This document shows positions 25,586-33,514 of a stretch of DNA of 60,505 bases, piece after piece; position 1 is the first letter of the stretch; every line of letters starts with the position of its first letter. Origin of the DNA: Actinomadura meyerae (GTDB lineage: Bacteria > Actinomycetota > Actinomycetes > Streptosporangiales > Streptosporangiaceae); the NCBI RefSeq assembly GCF_900188445.1, contig NZ_FZOR01000050.1, forward strand, positions 1 to 60,505. The letters are read 5' to 3'. The position numbers and the translations under genes were made by a program. A model generated the notes under the pieces. The model saw nothing but the letters and a program-made list of their open reading frames with translations. It was not told the DNA's origin and did not search any database.

Positions 25586-26940
25586 CGGGCGGGTCCTCCG
25601 CCGGCCGGGTCTCGGCGAACCCGGCGCGGGGGTCGGCGGGGCGGGTCGTCCATCACGGGTTCGTCGGTCACCGTGCCGCTCGCGTACAGCTCGGCGACCT
25701 CCTCGTCGGTCATCCCGAGCAGGCCGGTGAGCACCGCCCGGTTGTGCTGTCCGAAGACGGGGGCGGGCCGCCGGATCCCCCCGGGCGTGCGGTCCAGCCG
25801 GAAGCCCAGCCCGGGGTAGGCGTGGGTGCCGGCTTCGGGGTGGGTCAGCGTGGTGAGGAATCCGCAGGCGCGCAGCCCGGGGTCGGTGGCGACCTCGGTG
25901 CCGTCGCAGACGGGCGCCGCCGGCACGCCGGCGGCCTGCAGGGCCTCGGCCGCCGCACGCTTGCCGCGCGTCCGGGTCCAGGCCGCCACCGCCTCCTCGA
26001 TCTCATCCTGGTGGGCCAGCCGGCCCTCGATCGTCGCGAGGCGTCCGTCGGCGGCGAGGTCGGAACGGCCGAGGACGCGGCAGAGTGCTCGCCACTCCGC
26101 GTCGTCGCGCACCGCGACGACGACCCACTCGTCATCGCCGGCGGCCGGGAAGGCCTCGTGGGGGGCGGCGCCCGGCACGCGGTTGCCGTCCGGAGCGGGC
26201 GGCGCCCCTCCCTCCAGCCGTTCGAGGACGAACTCGCCGATCCAGTGCGCCGCGGCCTCGGTCTGCGGCACCTCCACGTGGCACCCGGTACCGTCGTGCG
26301 CTCGCAGCTCCAAGGCGGTGAGCACGGCGGCGGCCGCGTTGAGCCCGCCGATCGGGTCGAGGATCGCCGGGCCGGTGAGCACCGGTTCGTCGTCGTCGCC
26401 GTACCCGATCAGCCCCGCCATGCCGCAGGCCGCCTCCATCGTCTTGCCCATGCCCTGGTGGGTGGACATGGGGCCGGTCGACCCGAAGGCCGGCATCTCC
26501 ACGACGACCATCTGGTCGTTGACCGCGGCGATCGCCTCGTAGCCGATGCCGAGGCGGTCGAGAACGCCGGGAGTGAAGTTGGCGATCAGGACGTCGCTCA
26601 CCGCGGCCATGCGCCGCACGACCTCCACCCCGCCCGGCCTCTTGAGATCCAGCGACAGCGAGAGCTTGTCGTGGCCCTGGGTGTTGAAGAGCAGGTCGCG
26701 GTTGTAGGGCTTCTCGCCGGGATCGAAGTCGGGGTAGTGGTGGGGTGGACCGCCGGTCAGGAACCCGCGCCAGCCGTCGGGACGGCGCGGCGGCTCTATC
26801 TTGACGACCTCGGCCCCGAGCCATGCCAGGCTGCGGGTCGCCATGGGCCCGGCCCACGCGGTGGTCATGTCGATCACCCGGACGCCGGCGAGGGGTCCGG
26901 TGGCCTCCGGCAGCGGGGAGCCGGCCGCCTCGGCGATCAC
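25582..26940 (-). CDS. CaiB/BaiF class III CoA-transferase, subunit with the catalytic Asp (second copy)
   Basis: A 452-residue class III CoA-transferase closely resembling that at 4126-5493: VIDMTTAWAGPMATRSLAWL at the N-terminus, THQGMGKTMEAACGM in the middle, and AILDPIGGLNAAAA with the expected catalytic Asp. The GTG at 26940 overlaps the companion gene's stop as GTGA. It probably forms a heteromer with the product of the gene upstream and activates a carboxylic acid for the downstream dehydrogenases. Confidence 0.92.
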   Translation of the reverse strand: MIAEAAGSPLPEATGPLAGVRVIDMTTAWAGPMATRSLAWLGAEVVKIEPPRRPDGWRGFLTGGPPHHYPDFDPGEKPYNRDLLFNTQGHDKLSLSLDLKRPGGVEVVRRMAAVSDVLIANFTPGVLDRLGIGYEAIAAVNDQMVVVEMPAFGSTGPMSTHQGMGKTMEAACGMAGLIGYGDDDEPVLTGPAILDPIGGLNAAAAVLTALELRAHDGTGCHVEVPQTEAAAHWIGEFVLERLEGGAPPAPDGNRVPGAAPHEAFPAAGDDEWVVVAVRDDAEWRALCRVLGRSDLAADGRLATIEGRLAHQDEIEEAVAAWTRTRGKRAAAEALQAAGVPAAPVCDGTEVATDPGLRACGFLTTLTHPEAGTHAYPGLGFRLDRTPGGIRRPAPVFGQHNRAVLTGLLGMTDEEVAELYASGTVTDEPVMDDPPRRPPRRVRRDPAGGGPAR

Positions 26941-28058
26941 CGGTCCTCCCCCGGGCTCCCGGGGTCCGCCAGGCCGGGGCTGGGCATGTCGGCGAGGTAG
27001 GGCGAGCCGGAAATGCGGAACACCGGTCCGAGGGCTTGCTCCTCCCTGCCGTCGCGGGAGGACCGCAGGCTGCGCACGAATCCCCGGTCGCGCCACTGAT
27101 CGGATGCCACCAGCTCCTCCAGGGTCCAGACCCGCTCGCAACTCACCCTCAGCTCCTGCGCCCGGGTGACCACCTCCTCGGTCGTCATCCGCAGGGCGCG
27201 TTCCTGGAAGACCTTCACCAGCTCGTCCCAGTTGCGGATGAGCGACCCGGGCCGGTCGAAGCGGGGATCGTCGACGAGCTCCTCGGCGCCGAACGTCCGG
27301 CACACCGCCGCGGGGTCGCGTATCGCGAACATCACGATGTAGCCGTCGGCGCAGCGGAGCGTGGCCAGCAGTCCGGTATAGCGCGCCCTGGTCTCGGTCG
27401 TGCCGTTGTAGCTGTACTGGGTCACGAAGTTCTGCCCCATGGCGGCCATCGACTCGAAGACCGAGGCGCGGACCCTTTGCCCGCGTCCGGAGCGGCGTCG
27501 CTCGTGCAGTGCCGCCAGTACCGACACGAAGGCCGTGGTGCCACAGGCGTAGTAGGCCCGGCGGCCGACGCCGTACAAGGGTTGCCGGTCGCTGCGGCCG
27601 GTCGCGTTCATGTAGCCCGACAGGGCCTGGTGCACCATCTCGTCAGCGCTCCAGCCTCCGTACGGACCGTTCTCCGGGAAATCGCTCACCAGGCATTCCA
27701 CGACCGTCGGAGCGAGCGGGGGCAGGACGGTCCCCGCGTCCCGTATGACCACGTCGGCACGGGCCACGAGCGCTCGCAGCCGCGACTCCCTGGCCGGCTC
27801 CTCGTCCGGCAGCGTCACGGACGCCTTTCCCTGGTTGAGCTGACGGAAGAGAAGAGAGCCCGTGTCGTCGTCCGCGGCGAAGGGCGGCTCCCGGCGCGTC
27901 GGCGTGCCCCCGCTCGGTTCCGCCAGGGTGACGTCGGCGCCGTAGCCCGCCATCAGCTTCCCGCAGTACTGGCCGGCCACACCCGAACTGAGGTCGACGA
28001 CGCTCAGGTGCCCCAGCGCGGCGGGGCGGGACATGTCACGCAGCGGCGGCCGGCTCAT
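26937..28058 (-). CDS. CaiB/BaiF class III CoA-transferase, companion subunit (second copy)
   Basis: A 373-residue class III CoA-transferase homologue, paralogous to 5490-6605. The N-terminal VVDLSSGVAGQYCGKLMAGY segment is present. The usual catalytic-Asp position reads GRRAYYACGTTAF, with Tyr in place of Asp, so it is probably a structural partner. The ATG at 28058 overlaps the stop of the hotdog gene by four bases. Confidence 0.9.
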   Translation of the reverse strand: MSRPPLRDMSRPAALGHLSVVDLSSGVAGQYCGKLMAGYGADVTLAEPSGGTPTRREPPFAADDDTGSLLFRQLNQGKASVTLPDEEPARESRLRALVARADVVIRDAGTVLPPLAPTVVECLVSDFPENGPYGGWSADEMVHQALSGYMNATGRSDRQPLYGVGRRAYYACGTTAFVSVLAALHERRRSGRGQRVRASVFESMAAMGQNFVTQYSYNGTTETRARYTGLLATLRCADGYIVMFAIRDPAAVCRTFGAEELVDDPRFDRPGSLIRNWDELVKVFQERALRMTTEEVVTRAQELRVSCERVWTLEELVASDQWRDRGFVRSLRSSRDGREEQALGPVFRISGSPYLADMPSPGLADPGSPGEDR

Positions 28059-28918
28059 GAGTACAGATCCGAGGACGCCTTCATGACCCGGCTCATCATC
28101 AGCACGGAAGCGACCGGCGTACCGCGGCGACTGGCGACCGTCTCGGTCCACATGTACTCCGTCTTCGGAGTGCATCCGAGCGCTCGCACCGTGCTGGAGA
28201 CGTGATAGGTCTCGTCGAGCAGCAGCGGACCGGTCAGGTGGCGGATCTCGATCGCCCCGTACAGTCCCACCCCGGCCCCGCGCCGCTCGGCGATGGCCTT
28301 CTTCACCGACTCGAAGGTGAACCACACCTCGGTGGGAGGCGACGCGACGGCGGGGCCCCAGGGCGAAGACTCCGCGTACCAATCGAGGGGCTCGGTCACC
28401 AGGTCGCGGCGCAGGCGGTCACGCTGCCGCTCGCCGTCGAGCCGCAGCTCGCCCAGATCGATCACCTCCCCGACCTGGAGGGAGGACAGGATCCGGACCT
28501 CGTCGGCTCCGCGGTCGGTCATCCTGTCCGCGAGGCCGCTCCGTCCCCGGGGGTTCCCGGCCGTGGCCGAGCCCTCCCAGACGCGCTGCCCCTCCGCGGT
28601 GTCCATCCACAGCTCCGCTCGTCCCGCCTCCGCCGCGGGGGGCCGCGCGAACGCCCGCACCGCTTCGCCGTCGACGGTGGCGCGCCGGAAGTACGCGGCC
28701 ATGGTCCCGCTCTCGAACCACTCCCGGCCGAAGAGGCGGAGCACCAGCGGCACGGCCTGCTCCATGTGGTAGCTGCCGGCGATCGTGCCGCCCCGGAAAC
28801 CGAGCCGCTGCGCGGTCGCGTCGTCGTGGATGCTGCCGGACGCCGTGAGGTGAAGGTTGCGAGGGCGTCGCGCTTCTCCGGCCAGCGTCCCGCCGCCCGT
28901 GCCCGTCGTCTCCGTCAT
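28055..28918 (-). CDS. Double-hotdog (MaoC-like) protein of unknown substrate
   Basis: A 287-residue protein with two hotdog-like halves: HDDATAQRLGFRGGTIAGSY in the first, and a second ending near IEIRHLTGPLLLDETYHVS. The canonical hydratase-2 motif seen at 19806 is absent, so whether it is a hydratase, a thioesterase or a binding protein is not clear. It has no counterpart in the first catabolic operon. It lies between the solute-binding protein gene (40 bases upstream) and the CoA-transferase pair, which points to a role in the same pathway. Confidence 0.78.
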   Translation of the reverse strand: MTETTGTGGGTLAGEARRPRNLHLTASGSIHDDATAQRLGFRGGTIAGSYHMEQAVPLVLRLFGREWFESGTMAAYFRRATVDGEAVRAFARPPAAEAGRAELWMDTAEGQRVWEGSATAGNPRGRSGLADRMTDRGADEVRILSSLQVGEVIDLGELRLDGERQRDRLRRDLVTEPLDWYAESSPWGPAVASPPTEVWFTFESVKKAIAERRGAGVGLYGAIEIRHLTGPLLLDETYHVSSTVRALGCTPKTEYMWTETVASRRGTPVASVLMMSRVMKASSDLYS

Positions 28919-28958
28919 GAGCGCCGGCCTCCCGCGCCCGCTGCCGCAGCCTGCCGGC

Positions 28959-30521
28959 TCATCGGTCGAGCCCCAGGTACGCGAGGTTCACGTTGCCCTG
29001 GACGGACGTGGTCTCCTTCGCACCGGTCACGTCGGAGTGCCACGCGAGCGGCTCGGGGATGAAGTACAGGCCGATGAAGGGCACATCGTCGGCGGCCACG
29101 GCATTGATCCGCTTCATGATCTTCTTCTGCTCCTCCTCGCCGTAGGTGGTGAGCAGCTCCCGAACGAGCGGAGTCTCGGCGGTCTCGCCCTTGCCCACGT
29201 TCGCGGGCGAGTCCTGCCCGTAGAACCTCGGGTAGACGTACAAGGGGGAGGTACCGCCCATCGCCGAGATCAGCATCAGGTTCTCGGTACCGGGGTAGAA
29301 GTTCTTCGTCGCCTCCGCCGTGGGCATGGTCTTGACCTGGAGGTCGATGCCCGCCTTCGCCAGCTGGTCCTTGAGGACCACGGCGTTGTCGGCGTACGGG
29401 AAGGAACTGAGGGCCACGGCCTTGATGGTGAGACCGTCGCCGTGGCCGGCCTGCCTCAGCAACTCCTTGGCCTTCTCGAGGTCGTGGGGCTGGGCGTTCT
29501 CGACGCTCGCGTCATAGAAGGGGCTGTTGGGCGGATACGGGCCCCAGGTGGGCGTCGTCCACACCCCGCCCGACACCGCCTGGGCCATGGCCTTGCGGTC
29601 GATCGCATGGCTGATGGCCTGGCGCACGCGCACGTCGTCGAGGGGCGGCTTGGAACGGTTGAGGTTGATCGAGGTCCAGCCGGTCGCGATGTCGTTGCCG
29701 CCGAGCGTGATCCCCGGCTGGTCCTTCAGCTGCGCGATCAGCGTGGTGTTGAAGCCCCAGGCGTAGTCGACGTTTCCCGCGGCCACCTCACCGGCCAGGG
29801 CCGAGTTGTCCGTCAGGATCCGCCATTTGATCTTCTCGACCTTCGCGGCGGGAGTGCCCGCCTCGGTGTAGCCGTCCCAGCGGGTCAGCTCCGCCGAGAC
29901 ACCCGGCTTGTAGTCCGTGAGCTTGTAGGGGCCGGCGCCCACGGGCCGGCTCGCGAACCGTTCGCCCTCCTTCTCGCGGGCGGTCGGCGAGGCGATCATG
30001 CCCATGCGTCCCGAGAGCAGATCGGGCAGGGCCGCGTAGCGCTTGCCGAGCTTGAACACCACCGTCCGGTCGCCTTCGGCGGTGATGGCGGTGACCTCCT
30101 CGGGAACCTGATTTCCCATCTTCTTGCACTGCGTCAGGCTCTTCGCGACGGCCGCGGCGTCCATCACGGTGCCGTCCTGGAACTTCAGACCGGGCTTGAG
30201 CGTCAGCCTGAGGCTGAGCTTGTCGCCGGAGAACTCCCAGCTCTCCGCGAGCCCCGGGCCGAGCTTCCCGGTCTTGTCGTCGGCCTTGATGAGCGGCGCG
30301 TACAGGACGTTGACATACGCCAGCTCGGACCCGTTGCTGGCTCCGCACGAGTCGAGCTGCGCCGGCGTCTGCTGAGTGGCGACCTGCAGGACGCTCGCGG
30401 ATTTTCCGCTGCCGCCCTCCCCTCCGCACGCCGCCGCGGTCGAGGCCAGGGCGACGACCCCGATGGCGGCCCAGTGCACTGCGCGACGGCCTTGTCCGAT
30501 GTTCCTGCGTACTGGTTGCAC
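28959..30521 (-). CDS. Family 5 solute-binding lipoprotein (second copy)
   Basis: A 520-residue extracytoplasmic binding protein paralogous to 8543-10081. The signal peptide ends in STAAAC with the lipidated Cys at residue 32. Shared blocks include GLKFQDGT and VGAGPYKLTDYKPG. The start is GTG at 30521 with GGGAG upstream. No permease or ATPase genes accompany it, so it probably delivers its ligand to the transporter encoded at 6589-12259. It is first in the second catabolic operon and has a TGCACT-type operator about 65 bases upstream. Confidence 0.92.
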   Translation of the reverse strand: MQPVRRNIGQGRRAVHWAAIGVVALASTAAACGGEGGSGKSASVLQVATQQTPAQLDSCGASNGSELAYVNVLYAPLIKADDKTGKLGPGLAESWEFSGDKLSLRLTLKPGLKFQDGTVMDAAAVAKSLTQCKKMGNQVPEEVTAITAEGDRTVVFKLGKRYAALPDLLSGRMGMIASPTAREKEGERFASRPVGAGPYKLTDYKPGVSAELTRWDGYTEAGTPAAKVEKIKWRILTDNSALAGEVAAGNVDYAWGFNTTLIAQLKDQPGITLGGNDIATGWTSINLNRSKPPLDDVRVRQAISHAIDRKAMAQAVSGGVWTTPTWGPYPPNSPFYDASVENAQPHDLEKAKELLRQAGHGDGLTIKAVALSSFPYADNAVVLKDQLAKAGIDLQVKTMPTAEATKNFYPGTENLMLISAMGGTSPLYVYPRFYGQDSPANVGKGETAETPLVRELLTTYGEEEQKKIMKRINAVAADDVPFIGLYFIPEPLAWHSDVTGAKETTSVQGNVNLAYLGLDR

Positions 30522-30585
30522 TGCGACTCCCGTCGACCAGGGTCTGCGGTAAGCCCCGTCTCACGCGCGTCCCATCCGAACATGT

Positions 30586-30600
30586 TGCACTGGGGATGCT
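30586..30600 (+). promoter_or_regulatory. Operator site 4 before the second catabolic operon
   Basis: TGCACTGGGGATGCT matches the TGCACT-N2-CGATGCA consensus of the 12.3-12.7 kb sites except for C to G inside the right half and the last base. Its position 65 bases before the binding-protein start, in a locally AT-rich patch, supports a shared regulator for both catabolic operons. A weak promoter (CTGGCA, 17 bases, TTAGCA on the minus strand) overlaps it. Confidence 0.5.
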
Positions 30601-30784
30601 AAAACATTGAGCCATCAGGTGCCAGGCCCATTAGGGATGATCTGTCGCGACCGGCATGAAGGTGCACAGCAAGTGAGGTGACAGCCTGAAGAATCCGGGC
30701 TTCGACGGAACGGCGAGGTGGACATGCGGGATGAGATCGCGCGACGTGGCCCCGAGGCGCTGCGGCGTTGTGGGCGGCCGTCAG

Positions 30785-30988
30785 GTGAGTGTCGGGAAGG
30801 CGAGCCGGGCCGGCGAAGCCGACCCGGCCTGGCTGGAGCGGGTGCGCCGCCGGGCCGCCGTGCGGGGCGCGATCACGGTGTTCGCGGGGGTGTGGACGGG
30901 CGCCGATCCCACCGGGGCGATGAGTCGCGGCCACACCGAGATCGCCGAGCTGTCGCGCCGCATCGTGCGCGATACCGCCACCTCCTGA
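30785..30988 (+). CDS. Small hypothetical protein or gene fragment
   Basis: A 67-residue reading frame starting at GTG. From residue 14 onward (DPAWLERVRRRAAVRG to RRIVRDTATS) almost every codon ends in G or C, which indicates real or recently real coding sequence. No family was recognised. The strand is opposite to both flanking operons, and the next 450 bases hold decayed gene pieces, so it may be the tail of a longer lost gene. Confidence 0.4.
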   Translation: MSVGKASRAGEADPAWLERVRRRAAVRGAITVFAGVWTGADPTGAMSRGHTEIAELSRRIVRDTATS

Positions 30989-31019
30989 GTGCGGGCATGA
31001 CCGCGGCGGCGGCGACGTC

Positions 31020-31290
31020 CCATGGCGACGACGTGCAGCCGGGGGACGCCGATGCCCACTTCGGCCGCGACGGCGGCGGCCGTGGCGCCGTTGTCGCCGG
31101 TGACGATGTGGACGCGCAGTCCGGCGTCATGGCAGCGCCGGACGGCGTCGGCGACCTGCGGGCGCGGCGGATCGTACAGGCCGACCAGGCCAAGGAGGCG
31201 CAGCCCGGTCTCGGCCCGTCATGGCCTGGACGAACATGCCCTCCAGACCGTCGCCGAACCGCTCCGGCGGCCGGACGTACGCAGCCCGGA
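31020..31290 (-). pseudogene. Remnant of a cation-transporting P-type ATPase
   Basis: On the minus strand the frame from about 31205 to 31020 encodes LRLLGLVGLYDPPRP, then HDAGLRVHIVTGDNGATA and AAEVGIG, the unmistakable hinge and phosphorylation-domain region of P-type ATPases. Just upstream (about 31290-31220), in another frame, comes PPERFGDGLEGMFVQAM, which could be the preceding nucleotide-binding part. Start, phosphorylation site DKTGT, membrane helices and C-terminus are all missing. The fragment is therefore a decayed gene piece between the catabolic and biosynthetic regions. Confidence 0.7.
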
Positions 31291-31457
31291 CGGCCTCATC
31301 CCCGTCCAGGCGCCCGCATCAGCGCCTCGCGGCAGGTTCGTTCGGCGGTTCAGTCGGGGTGCGGCGGAAGCGTCCGGGCGGGACGCCGTACCGCCGCTTG
31401 GACGCGTTGGCGGGAGCGAACTGCGACGAATGGCCCTACTGGTGATGGGGGGAGTCC

Positions 31458-32252
31458 TCAACGGGTCCCAATGTGTGGTTTGACCTGCACGGATAACATT
31501 TTCGGCACGTGCACGGGAGCCGGTGGGCTTTCCACGGGGCCGAGACCGTACTGGACTGCGGCGCGGGTGAGGTCGGCCTTGTTGCGAAGGCCGAGTTTCT
31601 GCCGGATTCGCTGGACGTAAGTGTCGATCGTCGCCTTCGACAGGCCGAGTTTCGAACTGATCTGCTTGTGCGTCCAGCCCTCGGCCACCAGCGCCAGCAC
31701 CTGGCCCTCCCGCTGGGTCAGTCCGCTCGGGAGGACGACCGGGGCGGGAGGGGGCGGCCCGGCCGCCTCGGAGAACAGCTCCCCGCCGATCGATCCGGAC
31801 AGGAAGAAGCGGTCCCGGGCGACGATGCTGAGCGCGACGATGAGGGTTCTGGCCTCGGTGGTCATGTCCAGGTAGCCGTGCAGCCCGGCGTGGACCAGCG
31901 CGCTGAGCCGGCCGCGGTCGAGCCCCTGGGAGATGCCGAGGACCAGGGAGCGCTGCGTCCAGTCGCGCAGGTCGCTCATGAACCGGTCGTCGATGACCTG
32001 CGGGAGGGCGAGCAGCAGAATGGGCGGTTCGCACGTCTCCCGGAGGAGCGCGTGAACCTCGGCGGCCGCCTGGACCGCGGTCACGCGGTAGAACCGGGAA
32101 GCGGATTCCAGTGCGCTGAGGACGCCTCTCATCAGCAGCGAGCCGTCGTGCAGGAATAAGACGAGTTGTGGCGCGCGGTCCGCCGCGGCGGCGCCGATGA
32201 TCTCGTGCACCGATGGGGAACGGATGTCGTCCTGTCTCTGTCCCAAGCTCAT
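31458..32252 (-). CDS. LuxR-family regulator, probable cluster-situated regulator
   Basis: A 264-residue protein with a receiver-like N-terminal domain (VLFLHDGSLLMRGVLSALES, without a clear run of acidic phosphorylation residues) and a C-terminal LuxR helix-turn-helix at about 175-240: LTQREGQVLALVAEGWTHKQ followed by GLSKATIDTYVQRIRQKLGL. It resembles NarL/FixJ regulators, but an atypical receiver domain would respond to a ligand and not to a kinase. The ATG overlaps the thioesterase stop by one base (TGATG). It is the third gene of the leftward operon and the only regulator in the biosynthetic part. Confidence 0.9.
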   Translation of the reverse strand: MSLGQRQDDIRSPSVHEIIGAAAADRAPQLVLFLHDGSLLMRGVLSALESASRFYRVTAVQAAAEVHALLRETCEPPILLLALPQVIDDRFMSDLRDWTQRSLVLGISQGLDRGRLSALVHAGLHGYLDMTTEARTLIVALSIVARDRFFLSGSIGGELFSEAAGPPPPAPVVLPSGLTQREGQVLALVAEGWTHKQISSKLGLSKATIDTYVQRIRQKLGLRNKADLTRAAVQYGLGPVESPPAPVHVPKMLSVQVKPHIGTR

Positions 32253-33013
32253 CAATCCTTCGGGGGTGCCAGGTCTCCGAGCATCTGTGCGAGGTGCGCT
32301 CCGAGGGCGGCGGGCGAATCGGTGGTACGGCCGCCGTCCCCGACCTCCTCGTGGTGGGGGCCTCCGTTTCCGTGCGCCGCCCAGCCGGCGGCGTACCGGT
32401 GCCGGTTCGGACTTCCCGGCCCGGACAGCGAGATGATGGGGGTGTCCAGGGGTGGCAGGGGCCGGTGCTCGTACTGCGCCAGCAGGTGGTAGTCGGCGCG
32501 GAACGCGGGCTCGAAGACCTCGCGCAGATCGTCGGCCGCCGCGATCTCCGGCGGTATGCCGCCCAGGGCGACGAGCCGGCTCCAGAACTCCGCCGAGTCC
32601 AGGGCGAGCAGTTCTTCCGGCGTGCGGTTCGCCTGGTCCGGCGGCGGGTACCCGCTCACCACCAGGCGGGCCGGCGCGGGGCCGCCGAGTTCGCGGACGC
32701 GGTGCGATACCAGGTAGGCGAGCAGGGCTCCGGAGCAGTCGCCGAAGAGGACGTACGGGCGGGTCGAGTGCGGGAGCAGCGCCTCGGCCAGGTCGGCGGT
32801 CAGGGGGGCCAGTTCCGTGCGCGGGGGCTCGTTGAACCGGGCCTCGCGGCCCGGCAGGGCCACCGCCCACAGTCCGAGCCAGGCGGGCAGGTGCCGGGCG
32901 AGACCGGTGAAGACGTTGGGCCCGGCGCCCGCGTTGGGGAAGGCGAACACCCGGATCGCGGGTTCCGCGGAGGCTCCGGTCAGGCGCGTCAGCCAGAGGC
33001 CGTCCCCGGTCAT
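32252..33013 (-). CDS. Type II thioesterase with Cys at the nucleophile position
   Basis: A 253-residue alpha/beta-hydrolase of the type II thioesterase family that edits or releases acyl groups from carrier proteins. The N-terminal FAFPNAGAGPNVF and LPGREARF blocks are typical. At the nucleophile elbow, usually GHSMG, the protein reads GDCSG (residues 91-95), so Cys93 takes the place of the catalytic Ser. The normal GGHFFL histidine region reads GGPHHEE, also divergent. It overlaps the carrier protein gene by four bases. A canonical type II thioesterase is encoded at 51425, so this copy may have a specialised acyl-transfer or release role. Confidence 0.88.
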   Translation of the reverse strand: MTGDGLWLTRLTGASAEPAIRVFAFPNAGAGPNVFTGLARHLPAWLGLWAVALPGREARFNEPPRTELAPLTADLAEALLPHSTRPYVLFGDCSGALLAYLVSHRVRELGGPAPARLVVSGYPPPDQANRTPEELLALDSAEFWSRLVALGGIPPEIAAADDLREVFEPAFRADYHLLAQYEHRPLPPLDTPIISLSGPGSPNRHRYAAGWAAHGNGGPHHEEVGDGGRTTDSPAALGAHLAQMLGDLAPPKD

Positions 33014-33264
33014 CCGGGATGGGCCGTCGATCGGCCGAGGACGGACGAGAACTCGGCGAGGGTGGGCGCGTCGAAGATGTCGAGGATCGTCAGCGAAACG
33101 CCGGTGCGCTCGCGGACCCGGGTCAGGATCCTGGCCGCCGCCAGGGAGTCTCCGCCGAGCTCGAAGAACGAGTCGTGATCACTGACCGGGACCCCCAGGA
33201 CTTCCTCCCAGATGGTCCGCAACCCGGCATCCGTGCCTTCCGGTGCCGCTGCGTAGCCCGCCAT
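33010..33264 (-). CDS. Discrete peptidyl/acyl carrier protein
   Basis: An 84-residue stand-alone carrier protein. The phosphopantetheine site is FFELGGDSLAA with Ser40, followed by the helix III segment LTILDIFDAPTLAEFSSVL. The ATG at 33264 is preceded by GGGGAGG. It is first in the leftward operon, directly upstream of the Cys-type thioesterase, with which it is translationally coupled; the two probably act on each other. No phosphopantetheinyl transferase gene is in the window. Confidence 0.93.
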   Translation of the reverse strand: MAGYAAAPEGTDAGLRTIWEEVLGVPVSDHDSFFELGGDSLAAARILTRVRERTGVSLTILDIFDAPTLAEFSSVLGRSTAHPG

Positions 33265-33310
33265 GCCGTCCGCGACCTCCCCGGAATGATCAACAACTTG
33301 TGTGCATGGT

Positions 33311-33340
33311 AAGTGACACCATCCCGGTCTTCCCTGTCAA
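33311..33340 (-). promoter_or_regulatory. Promoter of the carrier-thioesterase-LuxR operon
   Basis: On the minus strand TTGACA (plus 33335-33340), an 18-base spacer and TCACTT (33311-33316) give a perfect -35 and a weak -10, about 45 bases before the carrier protein start. The surrounding divergent region (33265-33514) is markedly AT-richer than the genes and must also hold the rightward promoter, which I could not place confidently. Confidence 0.45.
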
Positions 33341-33514
33341 TTAAATGAGACGTCGCCGCTTGTTCGGATGTCCCTCTTGTGTGACATCGGATCAGCGGAC
33401 CGGACGTGGACCTCCGAAGAGTGACTTGTCCGGTATGACGCCCGGTTGGTCGACTTGGCCCGTGAGCATGGCACTGATCAACGGCCGCGGGGACCGCGTC
33501 CGGCGGTGCGCCGA

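Larger units (their letters stand above)
30522..31457. other. Gene-poor boundary between catabolic and biosynthetic regions
   Basis: These 936 bases hold operator site 4, a possible 67-residue frame and the P-type ATPase remnant. Between 31300 and 31450 short plus-strand pieces (RFVRRFSRG in one frame, TPYRRLDALAG in another) faintly recall the C-terminus of AraC regulators, too degraded to call. It appears to be a zone of past gene loss or recombination and a natural left edge for the biosynthetic cluster. Confidence 0.55.

Noticed and set aside
31300..31450. AraC-family regulator fragment on the plus strand
   Set aside because: Only a few residues in two different frames recall the family C-terminus; not enough to call.
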